From the NCBI GenBank assembly GCA_964537395.1, contig CAZIBN010000004.1, forward strand, positions 1 through 64,000: a stretch of 64,000 nt of DNA. Direction: 5' to 3'. The position numbers were made by a program, and so were the translations under genes. Below the pieces are notes generated by a model. That model was not told where the DNA came from. It did no database searches and was given only the letters and a program-made list of their open reading frames with translations. Shown piece by piece: positions 45,692 to 53,675 of this stretch. Every line of letters starts with the position of its first letter. Position 1 is the first letter of the stretch. Origin of the DNA: GWA2-66-18 sp964537395. GTDB lineage: Bacteria; Elusimicrobiota; Elusimicrobia; UBA1565; UBA9628.

Positions 45692-48138
45692 CAGAACGGG
45701 GTCATCGCGCTCTGCAGGTGATAATAAGGAGGGCGCGCGCGGTACCGCGAGATGCACTCCTTCATGATCTCCTCGATGAAGTCGGCGTAGTTGTGGCCGA
45801 TCACCTCGGCGCAGGCGGGCACGCAGTCGCCGTCGGAGATCGACGGGTTGGGGTTGATCTCGAGGATGTACGGGTTGCCCGAGCGGTCGATGCGGACCTC
45901 GATGCGCGCGTAGTCGTGGCAGTCGAAGATGCGGTAGGCGTCGAGGCAGATCTCCGAGATCAGCGCGGAGAGCTTCAGCGAGTACTTCGCCGGGCGCTCG
46001 ACGCGGATCTTCGAATAAACGGAATTGTCTTCCCACTTCGCCTGGTAGGGGTAGATGCCCCAGGTGCCCTTGGGCAGCTCGTCGAAGATGGAGCGCGACA
46101 GCGGCAGGACCTTCACGCGCTCCTCGTTGCCCATGATCGAGACGTCCACCTCATCGCCCTCGATGAACTCCTCGATGAGGACGGGGCGGTTGTACTTCTC
46201 GAGCAGCATCGCGACCTGATCCTTGAGCGCCTTGAGGCTCGTGACGACGCTGTTGTTGCTGATGCCGATCGAGTTGTCCATGTTCGCCAGCTTGACCATC
46301 AACGGATAGCGGAGGTCCTCGCGGATGGGCTCGTTCTTCTCGAACACATAGTCGAACTTGGGGGTGGGGAGGCCGTGCTGCTCCAGGATCTTCTTCACCT
46401 TGATCTTGTCGATGCACAGCGCCAAGGTCAGGGGATTGGAGCCCGTGTACGGGATCCCGAGGCAGTCCAGGATGGCGGCGGCGTGGGGTTCCAGCAAGGA
46501 TGAGTTGTTGATGCGTTCGCAGACGTTGAAGATCATGTCCACGTTGGCGTTGGCGATCTTCTCGAACGGCAGCGGAGTCTCGTTCATATCGAAGAACGTG
46601 ACCTTATGGCCCTTGGACTCGACGGCCTTCTGGATGTTGCGGCCGACCGAGGTCAGGTCGGAATGCACCGCGCCTTCTTCGCCGCCTTCGGGGTCGTAGA
46701 TGTTGCAGAGGATACCGACGTGAAGGGATTTCTTGTCGAAACCGGTCCCGCGCACCTTTTCGATCCGCGCGGATTGAAGGATGCGGCGGCGGGAGACCTG
46801 TGCCGCGCCGAAGCGGTTCTTGCGCCGGGTCTTTCCCAATGACGAGGTGGAATCGAATCTCACGATGTTGACGGACACCCCGTGGATCGCTTCGTCGAGG
46901 TTCTCCTCGGCTTCGGCGTAGGTGTCGCCGCGGCCGACGACCCAGCCGATCGTCTCGAAGCCTTCCGGCGGCACGAGCACGGCGTCGCCGGGCTCCTTCT
47001 GCACGGCGATCTCGAGGACCCTGAGCGGATCGGGCTTCTCCTGCGGGAGCGTGACGCCGGTGACGACGCCGGAGTACTCCGGGATCAGGTACCTGCCGAC
47101 GAGGTGGCATCGAGGGTCCTTGAGGCGCTTGGGGTGGCAGGGCTGGCCGATGGCGATGCGCGCGGCCTCCTCGATGACGTCCACCTCCCAGATGGTCTTG
47201 ATCCAGTCGTAGAGGTAGTCGCCGCCCATGCGCGCGTTGATCTCGACGAGCTTGGGGCCGGCGGACGTGATCTTAGCCTCGAGGTGCAGAGCGCCGTTGG
47301 TGAGGCCCAGGGCCTTGACGACCTCCTTGGCCATCTTCAGCACATCGGAGAGGTCCTTGTCCTCATGGCGCGACGGCATCGCGTCGCCGGTCTCGACGAA
47401 GAAGGGCTCCTTGGTGGGGAAGTTGTCGTTGAAGGCATGGAACTTGATCTCGCCGTTCTGGACCAGGAGGTCGGCGTCGATCTCGGCCCCGTCCATGAAT
47501 TCTTCGGCCAAAATATCCGTGCCGTATTTATAAATAGGGTCGAACGCGGGCGTCATGTTGGTCTTGATGTAGTCGAGAGCCTTCTTCGCCTCGTCGAGGG
47601 TGTCGAGCTTGACGACGAACTGCGACTTCACGCCCCACGCCGGCTTGAGCACCAGCGGGAATCCGATGCGCGCCGCGGCCTTCTCGAGGTCGGTGTGGCT
47701 CTTGATGAGCGCCCAGGCGGGCTGATACTTGCCGAGCTTGGCGTTCTCGAGCGTCTGGCGCGTCAGATATTTGTTCCGGGCGTTGAGGGCGGCCTGAGGC
47801 GTGTGGCCGATCCAGCCGAAGCGCTGGGCGAGCGTGGCGCACAGGGGCACCGCGTTCTCCCAGAAGGTGATGACGCCGTCGATCTTCTCGGTTTTGACGA
47901 GCTCCTCGATCTTGGCCATGCACGCGACCTCGTCGAGCGGGTCGCATTCGACGAAGCCGTCGGTGATCTTGCTGACCCAGTTCGCCTCGGAGGACATCAG
48001 GATCATCTTGGAGAAGCCCAACTCCTTGAGGCGCTGGTAGATGAACTTTTTCTTCGGGTTCGGAGAAGAGATGACGAGGAGGGTCTTGTCCTTGAGATCG
48101 GAGGCGGGCTCGGCGATGGCGGGCTCGGCGTGGTTCAT
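45691..48138 (-). CDS. Two-domain ATP-grasp ligase (L-amino-acid-ligase-like plus Ddl-like)
   Basis: The 815-residue protein holds two ATP-grasp units. The N-terminal unit (about residues 15-430) resembles carnosine-synthase/BacD-type L-amino acid ligases: NKYLTRQTLENA, PLVLKPAWGVKS, LHLEAKITSAGPKLVEINARMGG and a LAL-type C-terminal domain. The C-terminal unit (about 480-800) resembles D-Ala-D-Ala ligase: CERINNSSLLEP, YTGSNPLTLALCIDK, LIEEFIEGDEVDVSI and YILEINPNPSIS. Both would join a carboxylate and an amine using ATP; substrates are unknown. ATG at 48156 is an alternative start. It is co-transcribed with galE. Confidence 0.85.
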   Translation of the reverse strand: MNHAEPAIAEPASDLKDKTLLVISSPNPKKKFIYQRLKELGFSKMILMSSEANWVSKITDGFVECDPLDEVACMAKIEELVKTEKIDGVITFWENAVPLCATLAQRFGWIGHTPQAALNARNKYLTRQTLENAKLGKYQPAWALIKSHTDLEKAAARIGFPLVLKPAWGVKSQFVVKLDTLDEAKKALDYIKTNMTPAFDPIYKYGTDILAEEFMDGAEIDADLLVQNGEIKFHAFNDNFPTKEPFFVETGDAMPSRHEDKDLSDVLKMAKEVVKALGLTNGALHLEAKITSAGPKLVEINARMGGDYLYDWIKTIWEVDVIEEAARIAIGQPCHPKRLKDPRCHLVGRYLIPEYSGVVTGVTLPQEKPDPLRVLEIAVQKEPGDAVLVPPEGFETIGWVVGRGDTYAEAEENLDEAIHGVSVNIVRFDSTSSLGKTRRKNRFGAAQVSRRRILQSARIEKVRGTGFDKKSLHVGILCNIYDPEGGEEGAVHSDLTSVGRNIQKAVESKGHKVTFFDMNETPLPFEKIANANVDMIFNVCERINNSSLLEPHAAAILDCLGIPYTGSNPLTLALCIDKIKVKKILEQHGLPTPKFDYVFEKNEPIREDLRYPLMVKLANMDNSIGISNNSVVTSLKALKDQVAMLLEKYNRPVLIEEFIEGDEVDVSIMGNEERVKVLPLSRSIFDELPKGTWGIYPYQAKWEDNSVYSKIRVERPAKYSLKLSALISEICLDAYRIFDCHDYARIEVRIDRSGNPYILEINPNPSISDGDCVPACAEVIGHNYADFIEEIMKECISRYRARPPYYHLQSAMTPF

Positions 48139-48215
48139 GAAGATAGTGTATGGCATTCTCCGTCGAGAATCAAACCGCCGCGCCCGTCCCCATTCGTAAA
48201 GGCGCGCGAATCGGC

Positions 48216-48221
48216 TACAAT
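48216..48221 (+). promoter_or_regulatory. -10 box TACAAT of the Rrf2 gene
   Basis: TACAAT ends 9 bases before the ATG at 48231 with no ribosome binding site, suggesting a very short leader. The divergent ATP-grasp gene starts 78 bases away. Confidence 0.5.
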
Positions 48222-48230
48222 GTGGGAATC

Positions 48231-48695
48231 ATGGCTCCGGATTTGAATCTCGTCGGCCTCTCCGCACCGGTGCGGCACGCTCTGCAGGCGCTCGCGGTCG
48301 TGGCCGCGCGCCCCGGAATGGCGCTGGAGCTGACGGGTATCGCGCGCCGCTTCGACCTTCCGGAATCCGCGCTTGCCAAAAGTTTTCAGATGCTCGTCCG
48401 GGAGGGCGTGCTGAATTCCCGGCGCGGCCCGAACGGAGGCTATCGCCTGGACCGTCCGGCGAGCGAGGTCACGCTTGCGGAGGTGATCTCAGCGCTCGGC
48501 GGCAACGATCGCCGGCATGGGCGCTGCCTGCTCGAGGAGCGTGCGTGCTCCGCCGGCGGCGCTTGCGCCCTTCACGCCGCCGCCGTTGAGGCCGACGAGC
48601 GGATGCGTTTGGCCCTGCGCGCGTTGACCTTGGCCGATCTTAAAATACCGCGGCGCGCGAGTCGGCCCTCGAAGGCCGGTCCGCGCGCCGCGTAG
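48231..48695 (+). CDS. Rrf2-family regulator, possibly NO-sensing (NsrR-like)
   Basis: The 154-residue protein has the Rrf2 winged helix (ELTGIARRFDLPESALAKS, then VLNSRRGPNGGYRL). Three cysteines at 99, 106 and 112 (CX6CX5C) sit in the loop where NsrR and IscR hold an iron-sulfur cluster. It is tail-to-tail with the nitric oxide reductase gene with a 3-base gap, so control of that gene by an NO-sensitive cluster is a reasonable inference. The spacing differs slightly from classic NsrR (CX5CX6C), so IscR-like or RsrR-like function is possible. Confidence 0.85.
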   Translation: MAPDLNLVGLSAPVRHALQALAVVAARPGMALELTGIARRFDLPESALAKSFQMLVREGVLNSRRGPNGGYRLDRPASEVTLAEVISALGGNDRRHGRCLLEERACSAGGACALHAAAVEADERMRLALRALTLADLKIPRRASRPSKAGPRAA

Positions 48696-48698
48696 ATC

Positions 48699-50963
48699 TT
48701 AAACGAGCTCGGGCACGCGCTCGGGAAGCGGCTCCGGCTTGCGCTCCTCGGCGAACGAGTGCCCGGTGGCCAGCCCGATCATGAAGAGGATCAGCGCGAC
48801 GGCCCCGAGAGCGAACACGGTGTCTCCCGGCGCGCGCATCCAGCGCAGGTTTGCCATCAGCGGCGTCTGCAGGAACTCCGGGCTGCGGGCGTACCAGTAG
48901 CCCGTGTCGATCGACGCGACGGTCTGCAGAAGCCCGATGGGCAGCAGGCTCATCAGGCACATCGCCATCAGCCCGCCGTTGAGGCCCCAGAACGCGAACT
49001 TGATCAGGCCGTCCTTCCAGCGCCGTCCCGCCGTCGCCAGGCGCAGGCAGAACAGCATCAGGCCGATGCCGAGCATGCCGTACACGCCGAACAGCGCCGC
49101 GTGGCCGTGCAGGGGCGTCGTGTTGAGCCCCTGCATGTAATAGAGCGCGGCCGGCGGGTTGATCATGAAGCCGAACAGTCCCGCGCCGACCATGTTCCAG
49201 AACGCGACGGCGACGAAGAACATCAGCGGCCAGCGGTAGTCTCGCACCCACGGCGCGGCCTTCGAGATGCGCAAGGTGTCCCACGCCTCATAGCCGATCA
49301 GGACCAGCGGCACGACCTCGAGCGCGCTGAACACCGAGCCCAGCGCCAGCGCCACCGTCGGCGTGCCCGAGAAATACAGGTGGTGCAAGGTCCCGATGAT
49401 GCCGCCCGCGAGGTAGATCGTCGCGGCGAGCAAGGTCGCCGAGGCGGCCTTGGCGTCGTCGACGAGCCCCATCTTGGAGAACAGAAAGGCGATGATGACG
49501 GTCGCGAACACCTCGAAGAAGCCCTCGACCCACAGATGCACGACCCACCAGCGCCAGTACTCGACCATGGTCAGGTGCGTGTGCTGGCCCCAGGAGAGGC
49601 CCGCCCCGTAGAAGCCCGCGATCGCGACCGCGGAGACGAGGAACAAGCCGAGAAGCTTCGACGTGCCGGGCTTGGCCTCGATCATCGCCGGGATCACGCA
49701 ACGCCCGACGAGCGCGAGCCAGATCAGCAGGCCCGCGAACAGCCCGGCCTGCCACACGCGCCCCAGCTCGACGTACTCGTAGCCCTGGTGGCCCCACCAG
49801 AACCAGTTGGTCCCGGAGAACTTGTGGAACACGCTCATCCACTCGCCGGCGAGCGAGCCGACGACGATGACGACGAGCGCGAAAAGCAACACCCCGACGC
49901 CCAGACCCTGATACTTGGGCTCGCGGCCGAGTATGATCGGCGCGATGAACAGCCCCGCGGCGAGCCAGCTCGTCGCGATCCAGAACAGCCCGAGCTGTAT
50001 GTGCCAGGTGCGGGTCACGACGTACGGGAGCCAGCGGTCCAGCGGCATGCCGAAGAAGCCGTCGCCCTCGACGCCGTAATGGGCCGTGACGATGCCGACG
50101 CCGATCTGCGCGAGTATGAGGCCGGCGACGGTGATGAAGTACGGAATCGTCATCTTCTGCGACGCCGTCAACTTGAGGCCGAGCAGCGGGTCGCGAGCCG
50201 GCACGTCCTTCTTGGCGTGCTCGCCGCCGGCGCCCGCGTAATACCAGACCATCGCGCTGATGCCGCCGAGGAGCATGAGGATGCTGATGCCGGTCCAGAA
50301 CAGCGCGGCGCCGGTGGGGCGGTTGCCGATCAAGGGCTCGTGCGGCCAGTTGTTCGTGTAGGTGTGGCTGCTGCCCGGCCGGTTCGTCGACGCGGCCCAG
50401 GAGGTCCAGAAGAAGAACGCGGACAGCTTCAGCGCCTTGTCGGGGTCGCTCACGGCGCCCTTGGGCATCGCGTAGGCCTTTCGGCCGTTGGAGAACACGT
50501 CGCTGTAGTGCTTGAGATTGGAACGAAACGCCGCCGCGCGGGCGGAAGAAACCGTCAGGCGCCCGGTCGCCGCGTCGTAGCCGCTGCTGCGGAACATCGT
50601 CTCCAGGCGCTGTCGCAGGGCCGCTTGGCGCTCGGCCGGAAGGGCCGCGTAGGACCCGGCCTTTTCCGCCTTGGCCCAGCCGTCGAGCACGACGATGAGC
50701 TCGCGGTGCAGCCAGTCGGCCGTCCAGTCGGGGGCGACGTAGGCGCCGTGGCCCCACACCGAGCCGACCTGCATGCCGCCCAGCGCGCGCCACACCTTCT
50801 GGCCTTCGGCGATCGCTCCTTCGGGGAAAAGGGCCGCGCCGGTCTCATCGACGACCTCAAGCGGGATCGGCGGCTTGTGGTTGTTCATCTCCACGCCGAC
50901 CCAGCCCAGGACGGCGAACGACCCGACGATCACGACGGTGAAGGCGGCCCATAGCTTTCTCAT
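48699..50963 (-). CDS. norZ: Quinol-dependent nitric oxide reductase (qNOR)
   Basis: The 754-residue membrane enzyme reduces NO to N2O with electrons from quinol. The N-terminal extension (residues about 30-230) is the cytochrome-c-like domain fused in qNOR; then about 12 helices of the heme-copper-oxidase fold follow, with FSGTNWFWWGHQGYEYVELGR and HLYFSGTPTVALALGSVFSALEV. The length matches NorZ. The ATG at 50963 is chosen for GAGGAG 7 bases upstream. No other denitrification genes are present, so detoxification is more likely than respiration. Confidence 0.95.
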   Translation of the reverse strand: MRKLWAAFTVVIVGSFAVLGWVGVEMNNHKPPIPLEVVDETGAALFPEGAIAEGQKVWRALGGMQVGSVWGHGAYVAPDWTADWLHRELIVVLDGWAKAEKAGSYAALPAERQAALRQRLETMFRSSGYDAATGRLTVSSARAAAFRSNLKHYSDVFSNGRKAYAMPKGAVSDPDKALKLSAFFFWTSWAASTNRPGSSHTYTNNWPHEPLIGNRPTGAALFWTGISILMLLGGISAMVWYYAGAGGEHAKKDVPARDPLLGLKLTASQKMTIPYFITVAGLILAQIGVGIVTAHYGVEGDGFFGMPLDRWLPYVVTRTWHIQLGLFWIATSWLAAGLFIAPIILGREPKYQGLGVGVLLFALVVIVVGSLAGEWMSVFHKFSGTNWFWWGHQGYEYVELGRVWQAGLFAGLLIWLALVGRCVIPAMIEAKPGTSKLLGLFLVSAVAIAGFYGAGLSWGQHTHLTMVEYWRWWVVHLWVEGFFEVFATVIIAFLFSKMGLVDDAKAASATLLAATIYLAGGIIGTLHHLYFSGTPTVALALGSVFSALEVVPLVLIGYEAWDTLRISKAAPWVRDYRWPLMFFVAVAFWNMVGAGLFGFMINPPAALYYMQGLNTTPLHGHAALFGVYGMLGIGLMLFCLRLATAGRRWKDGLIKFAFWGLNGGLMAMCLMSLLPIGLLQTVASIDTGYWYARSPEFLQTPLMANLRWMRAPGDTVFALGAVALILFMIGLATGHSFAEERKPEPLPERVPELV

Positions 50964-51017
50964 GTGTATGCTCCTCATAAACGGCTTGTGAATTATTTGT
51001 ATGCAACATAAATGCCA

Positions 51018-51029
51018 GATATAAATATC
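51018..51029. promoter_or_regulatory. Palindrome upstream of norZ (possible operator)
   Basis: GATATAAATATC, with arms GATAT/ATATC, lies 55 bases upstream of the norZ ATG in an A/T-rich stretch (50985-51040). It could bind the Rrf2 regulator, but it does not clearly match the published NsrR site pattern. The rest of the 139-base gap holds no other clear signal. Confidence 0.4.
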
Positions 51030-51102
51030 CGGAATTATACGAGGAGGGCCCACGCCTTTAGGACCAAAGGCCCTTTCGGCGAGCGGTGATTTACGCCACT
51101 CT

Positions 51103-51453
51103 ATGGGTATGGAGAACGCCCGCGCCGGTCGTGCCTGGACCTTGATCGGAGCCGCCGTTTTGGCGCTCAGCGTCGGCGCCATGGCCCGCCGCTCGATCAA
51201 TGCCGCCAAGGCCGCTCCCGAGGACATGCGTGACGCCGTTGCCGCGCCGATCTCCCCGGCGATGCTCGGGGCTGCGCACGCGGCGCAGCCGAACGCGAGC
51301 TATTTTTCCGGTCCCGCCGGCCGTCGTGCCGAGGCCGAGCGTGCGTTGCTGTCTTCGCGGATGACGAAGGTGTCGAAGGCGACGAAGGCGCGCGCCGCCA
51401 GGCTGCGCCGCGAAGCCGCGCGCGAGCGCGCGCTGGCCGTTACCGCCCAATAA
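51103..51453 (+). CDS. Small membrane-anchored or exported protein
   Basis: The 116-residue product has one hydrophobic N-terminal segment (AWTLIGAAVLALSVGAMA), then an Ala-rich linker and a basic Ala/Arg C-terminus. There is no recognisable family. ATG at 51109 is an alternative start; neither has a clear ribosome binding site. It ends directly against the convergent aminotransferase gene. Composition alone makes this a weaker call. Confidence 0.45.
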   Translation: MGMENARAGRAWTLIGAAVLALSVGAMARRSINAAKAAPEDMRDAVAAPISPAMLGAAHAAQPNASYFSGPAGRRAEAERALLSSRMTKVSKATKARAARLRREAARERALAVTAQ

Positions 51454-52713
51454 TCAGTAGGCCGGCTTGATCTTCGCGAGCCCGGCCTCGAGGCGTTCCT
51501 GGAACTTCTTGTCGAGGACGTCGGCGCAGACGGCGTAGCGGATCAGGGGTTCCGGATGCCCGAGCTCGCTGGTCGAGGAAAAATGGACGCCCACGATCCC
51601 GGTCTCGGCGATCACGGCGCGGTTGAAGGCCTCGGCGCGCCCTTCGAGGGGAAGCTCTTTTCCGAAGGCGGACTCGGGAACGTGCCACAGCGTGAAGAAT
51701 CCCGCCTCGGTGGTGCAGGCGGGCTTGAGGCCCGCGCTCTTCAGCGTCGGGATCAGGTAGGCGAGGCGTCTCTCATAAAGGCCGCGGATCTCGTCGAGGG
51801 CCAGGCGCCCCGCGCCGGGTCCGTTCAGAAACTCTCCGTACGCGGCCATGACGCCCGGGACGGGGCCGGAGTCGGTGTTGCCTTTGACCAGAGCGAAATC
51901 CTCGACGAAGTCCTTGGAGCCGACGAGCGCGCCGAGGCGGGCGCCCGGGTCGTTGTAGGACTTGCTCACCGAGTACAGCTCGAGCCATTCGAGCTCGTGG
52001 TAGTCCTTGGCCACCGACGCCAGGCTGACGTGAGTGCCGGCCGCGGCGAGCCCGGCGTAGGCGCCGTCGTTGACGAGGCGCATGCCCTTCTCAATGCAGA
52101 ACGTGATCAGCTCCTTCCAGTCGGCCGCTGACGCCCCGACCGCCGCGGGATTTCCCGGCCGGATGATGAAGACGAGGTCGGCGCGGTCGGTGGCGTCGCT
52201 GCGCAATGCCGCTTTTAAGCGCGCGACGCTGAGGCGCATGTTGTCTGACGTCGACAGAGGCCACACCGTGCGCTTGGCGCCGAGGTAGGAGCCGCTCCAG
52301 GTTCCGATGACGTCGTAGGCGGGGAGGTTCGAGGCGACGCGAAACGTGTCGCGCCGGGCCTGGTCCGGGAGATGGAGACCGCAGGCGAGCGGGATCAAGG
52401 CGCTGGCGGTCTTGATCCCCGCGATGGGCAGGGCGCGCAACCCCGGGTGCTTCTCGACGTCGATTCCGCCATGAAGAGCGACCATGGCCTCGACGAAGCG
52501 GTTTAGATTCTTGTCCTCGGCGTAGGTGTGGAAATCGTAGCCCGGGTCGGAGGCGTACTTGGCCTTGAGCGCGCGGATCGCGGCGGGGGGGACGCCGTCG
52601 GGGTTTCCGAGCGACAGGTTCATCGGCTCCAGCCCCGTCCGCTTCTTGTAGTCGCGGATCAGGACATAGATGAGCTGAAAAAGATTGATTCCCGCAGGCG
52701 GTATGAGCCGCAT
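51454..52713 (-). CDS. PLP-dependent aminotransferase, class I/II
   Basis: The 419-residue fold-type I aminotransferase has MNLSLGNPDGVPP near the N-terminus, the pyrophosphate-like RPGNPAA, NDGAYAGL, the PLP lysine in YSVSKSYNDPGARLGALVG, and a C-terminal IRYAVC in the substrate-carboxylate Arg region. It resembles LL-diaminopimelate or aspartate-type aminotransferases, but the substrate is not clear. A TATGAT box ends 6 bases before the ATG, so the message may be leaderless. Confidence 0.88.
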   Translation of the reverse strand: MRLIPPAGINLFQLIYVLIRDYKKRTGLEPMNLSLGNPDGVPPAAIRALKAKYASDPGYDFHTYAEDKNLNRFVEAMVALHGGIDVEKHPGLRALPIAGIKTASALIPLACGLHLPDQARRDTFRVASNLPAYDVIGTWSGSYLGAKRTVWPLSTSDNMRLSVARLKAALRSDATDRADLVFIIRPGNPAAVGASAADWKELITFCIEKGMRLVNDGAYAGLAAAGTHVSLASVAKDYHELEWLELYSVSKSYNDPGARLGALVGSKDFVEDFALVKGNTDSGPVPGVMAAYGEFLNGPGAGRLALDEIRGLYERRLAYLIPTLKSAGLKPACTTEAGFFTLWHVPESAFGKELPLEGRAEAFNRAVIAETGIVGVHFSSTSELGHPEPLIRYAVCADVLDKKFQERLEAGLAKIKPAY

Positions 52714-52719
52714 GCGGGA

Positions 52720-52725
52720 ATCATA
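52720..52725 (-). promoter_or_regulatory. -10 box TATGAT of the aminotransferase gene
   Basis: On the minus strand TATGAT ends exactly 6 bases before the ATG at 52713 (last T at -7), with no ribosome binding site. The box lies just after the stop of the upstream secreted-protein gene. Confidence 0.6.
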
Positions 52726-52731
52726 GCGGAT

Positions 52732-53475
52732 TCAGAACGCGTCGCTGAAGCTCGTCGTCATGGCCTTGTCGCCGCCATGGCCGTCGTCGTCATCGCCGGG
52801 CATATCCTTGCCATTATTGCCGCTGCCGTTGTTGTTGCCGCCGCCAGAGTTTCCGGAGCCGCTTGAGCCGGGGGCGGAGTTGGCCGCCGCGCCACCGGTG
52901 CCGGTGGTCGTCCGGGTGAACGTATCGGGGTTCGGCGGAGGAGGGGTATCCTTGGGGCCCTGCTGGACGCTGGGCGCGCGCCCCACATCGAACGCCTTGC
53001 GCTTGTTCATCGCGATCTCGCCGGCGTCCGTCGTATGGGTGCGGGTTTCCGCCTTCTCGTAGACGGGTTGCTGGCCCGTCGTGCGGATCAGGGCGCCGGG
53101 CTTGCTGAAATTAGGCGGCGCCTCCTCGGTGCTGGGTGTAGGGCCGCCGTCGAGTTTGCGTCCGCCGCTCCAGAACGCTTTGCCGCCGCGGTGCACCGCG
53201 CGGCCCGTTGTGCTGCGGGAGACGACTTGGCGTCCCCCATAGAAGGTCTGATTGCCGGCGCCGGTGTAGCCGCCGCCCGAGGATGTCGCCTGCGGCGCGC
53301 CGGCGTTCGCCGAAGCGCCGCCTCCGGGGGTGTTCACGGTGAAGACGCGCGGCGCGGCCGGGGCCGCGGTCGAGGTGCGGCCGTTGACCGTGTTGAAAGG
53401 CTTGTTCGCCCGTTGCTCAGCCATGGCCGTTTGCGCGGCAAGAACGGCGATGACGGCGGAAATGAGGACTGTCAT
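52732..53475 (-). CDS. Exported low-complexity Gly/Ser/Thr/Asn-rich protein
   Basis: The 247-residue product has a signal peptide (MTVLISAVIAVLAAQTAMAEQ) and is then mostly disordered, rich in Gly, Ser, Thr, Asn and Pro, with a C-terminal Gly/Asn run and an acidic DDDD patch. No family is recognised. The ATG at 53475 is chosen for the GGGGGGA just upstream and because it begins the signal peptide. It lies upstream of the aminotransferase on the same strand. Confidence 0.6.
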   Translation of the reverse strand: MTVLISAVIAVLAAQTAMAEQRANKPFNTVNGRTSTAAPAAPRVFTVNTPGGGASANAGAPQATSSGGGYTGAGNQTFYGGRQVVSRSTTGRAVHRGGKAFWSGGRKLDGGPTPSTEEAPPNFSKPGALIRTTGQQPVYEKAETRTHTTDAGEIAMNKRKAFDVGRAPSVQQGPKDTPPPPNPDTFTRTTTGTGGAAANSAPGSSGSGNSGGGNNNGSGNNGKDMPGDDDDGHGGDKAMTTSFSDAF

Positions 53476-53573
53476 GGATCCCCCCAAAGCCCTAGGAGTA
53501 TAGCCCCGGAACCTCAAAAAGTCATTACACGATGCTAAAAAATCGGTAAAGAACTGGACCCCCCCAAAATATG

Positions 53574-53625
53574 TAGAATGGCCGTTAGCCGGGGGCCCTC
53601 TCCCGTCTCATAATCGTAATATGAG
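53574..53625 (+). promoter_or_regulatory. clpC upstream region
   Basis: The 200-base gap before clpC holds a -10-like TAGAAT (53574-53579) with a poor -35, and a small inverted repeat CTCATA/TATGAG (53607-53612, 53620-53625). No CtsR heptad repeats or CIRCE element were recognised. Confidence 0.35.
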
Positions 53626-53675
53626 GGTGTCATACTCTGTGCTCAAGCCGCACTAATAAAGGGAAGGAGAATTTT

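Noticed and set aside
48759..50954. A 731-codon open frame opposite norZ
   Set aside because: It mirrors norZ codons and has a composition (Arg, Asp, Gln, His rich) unlike any protein; norZ itself is complete and conserved.
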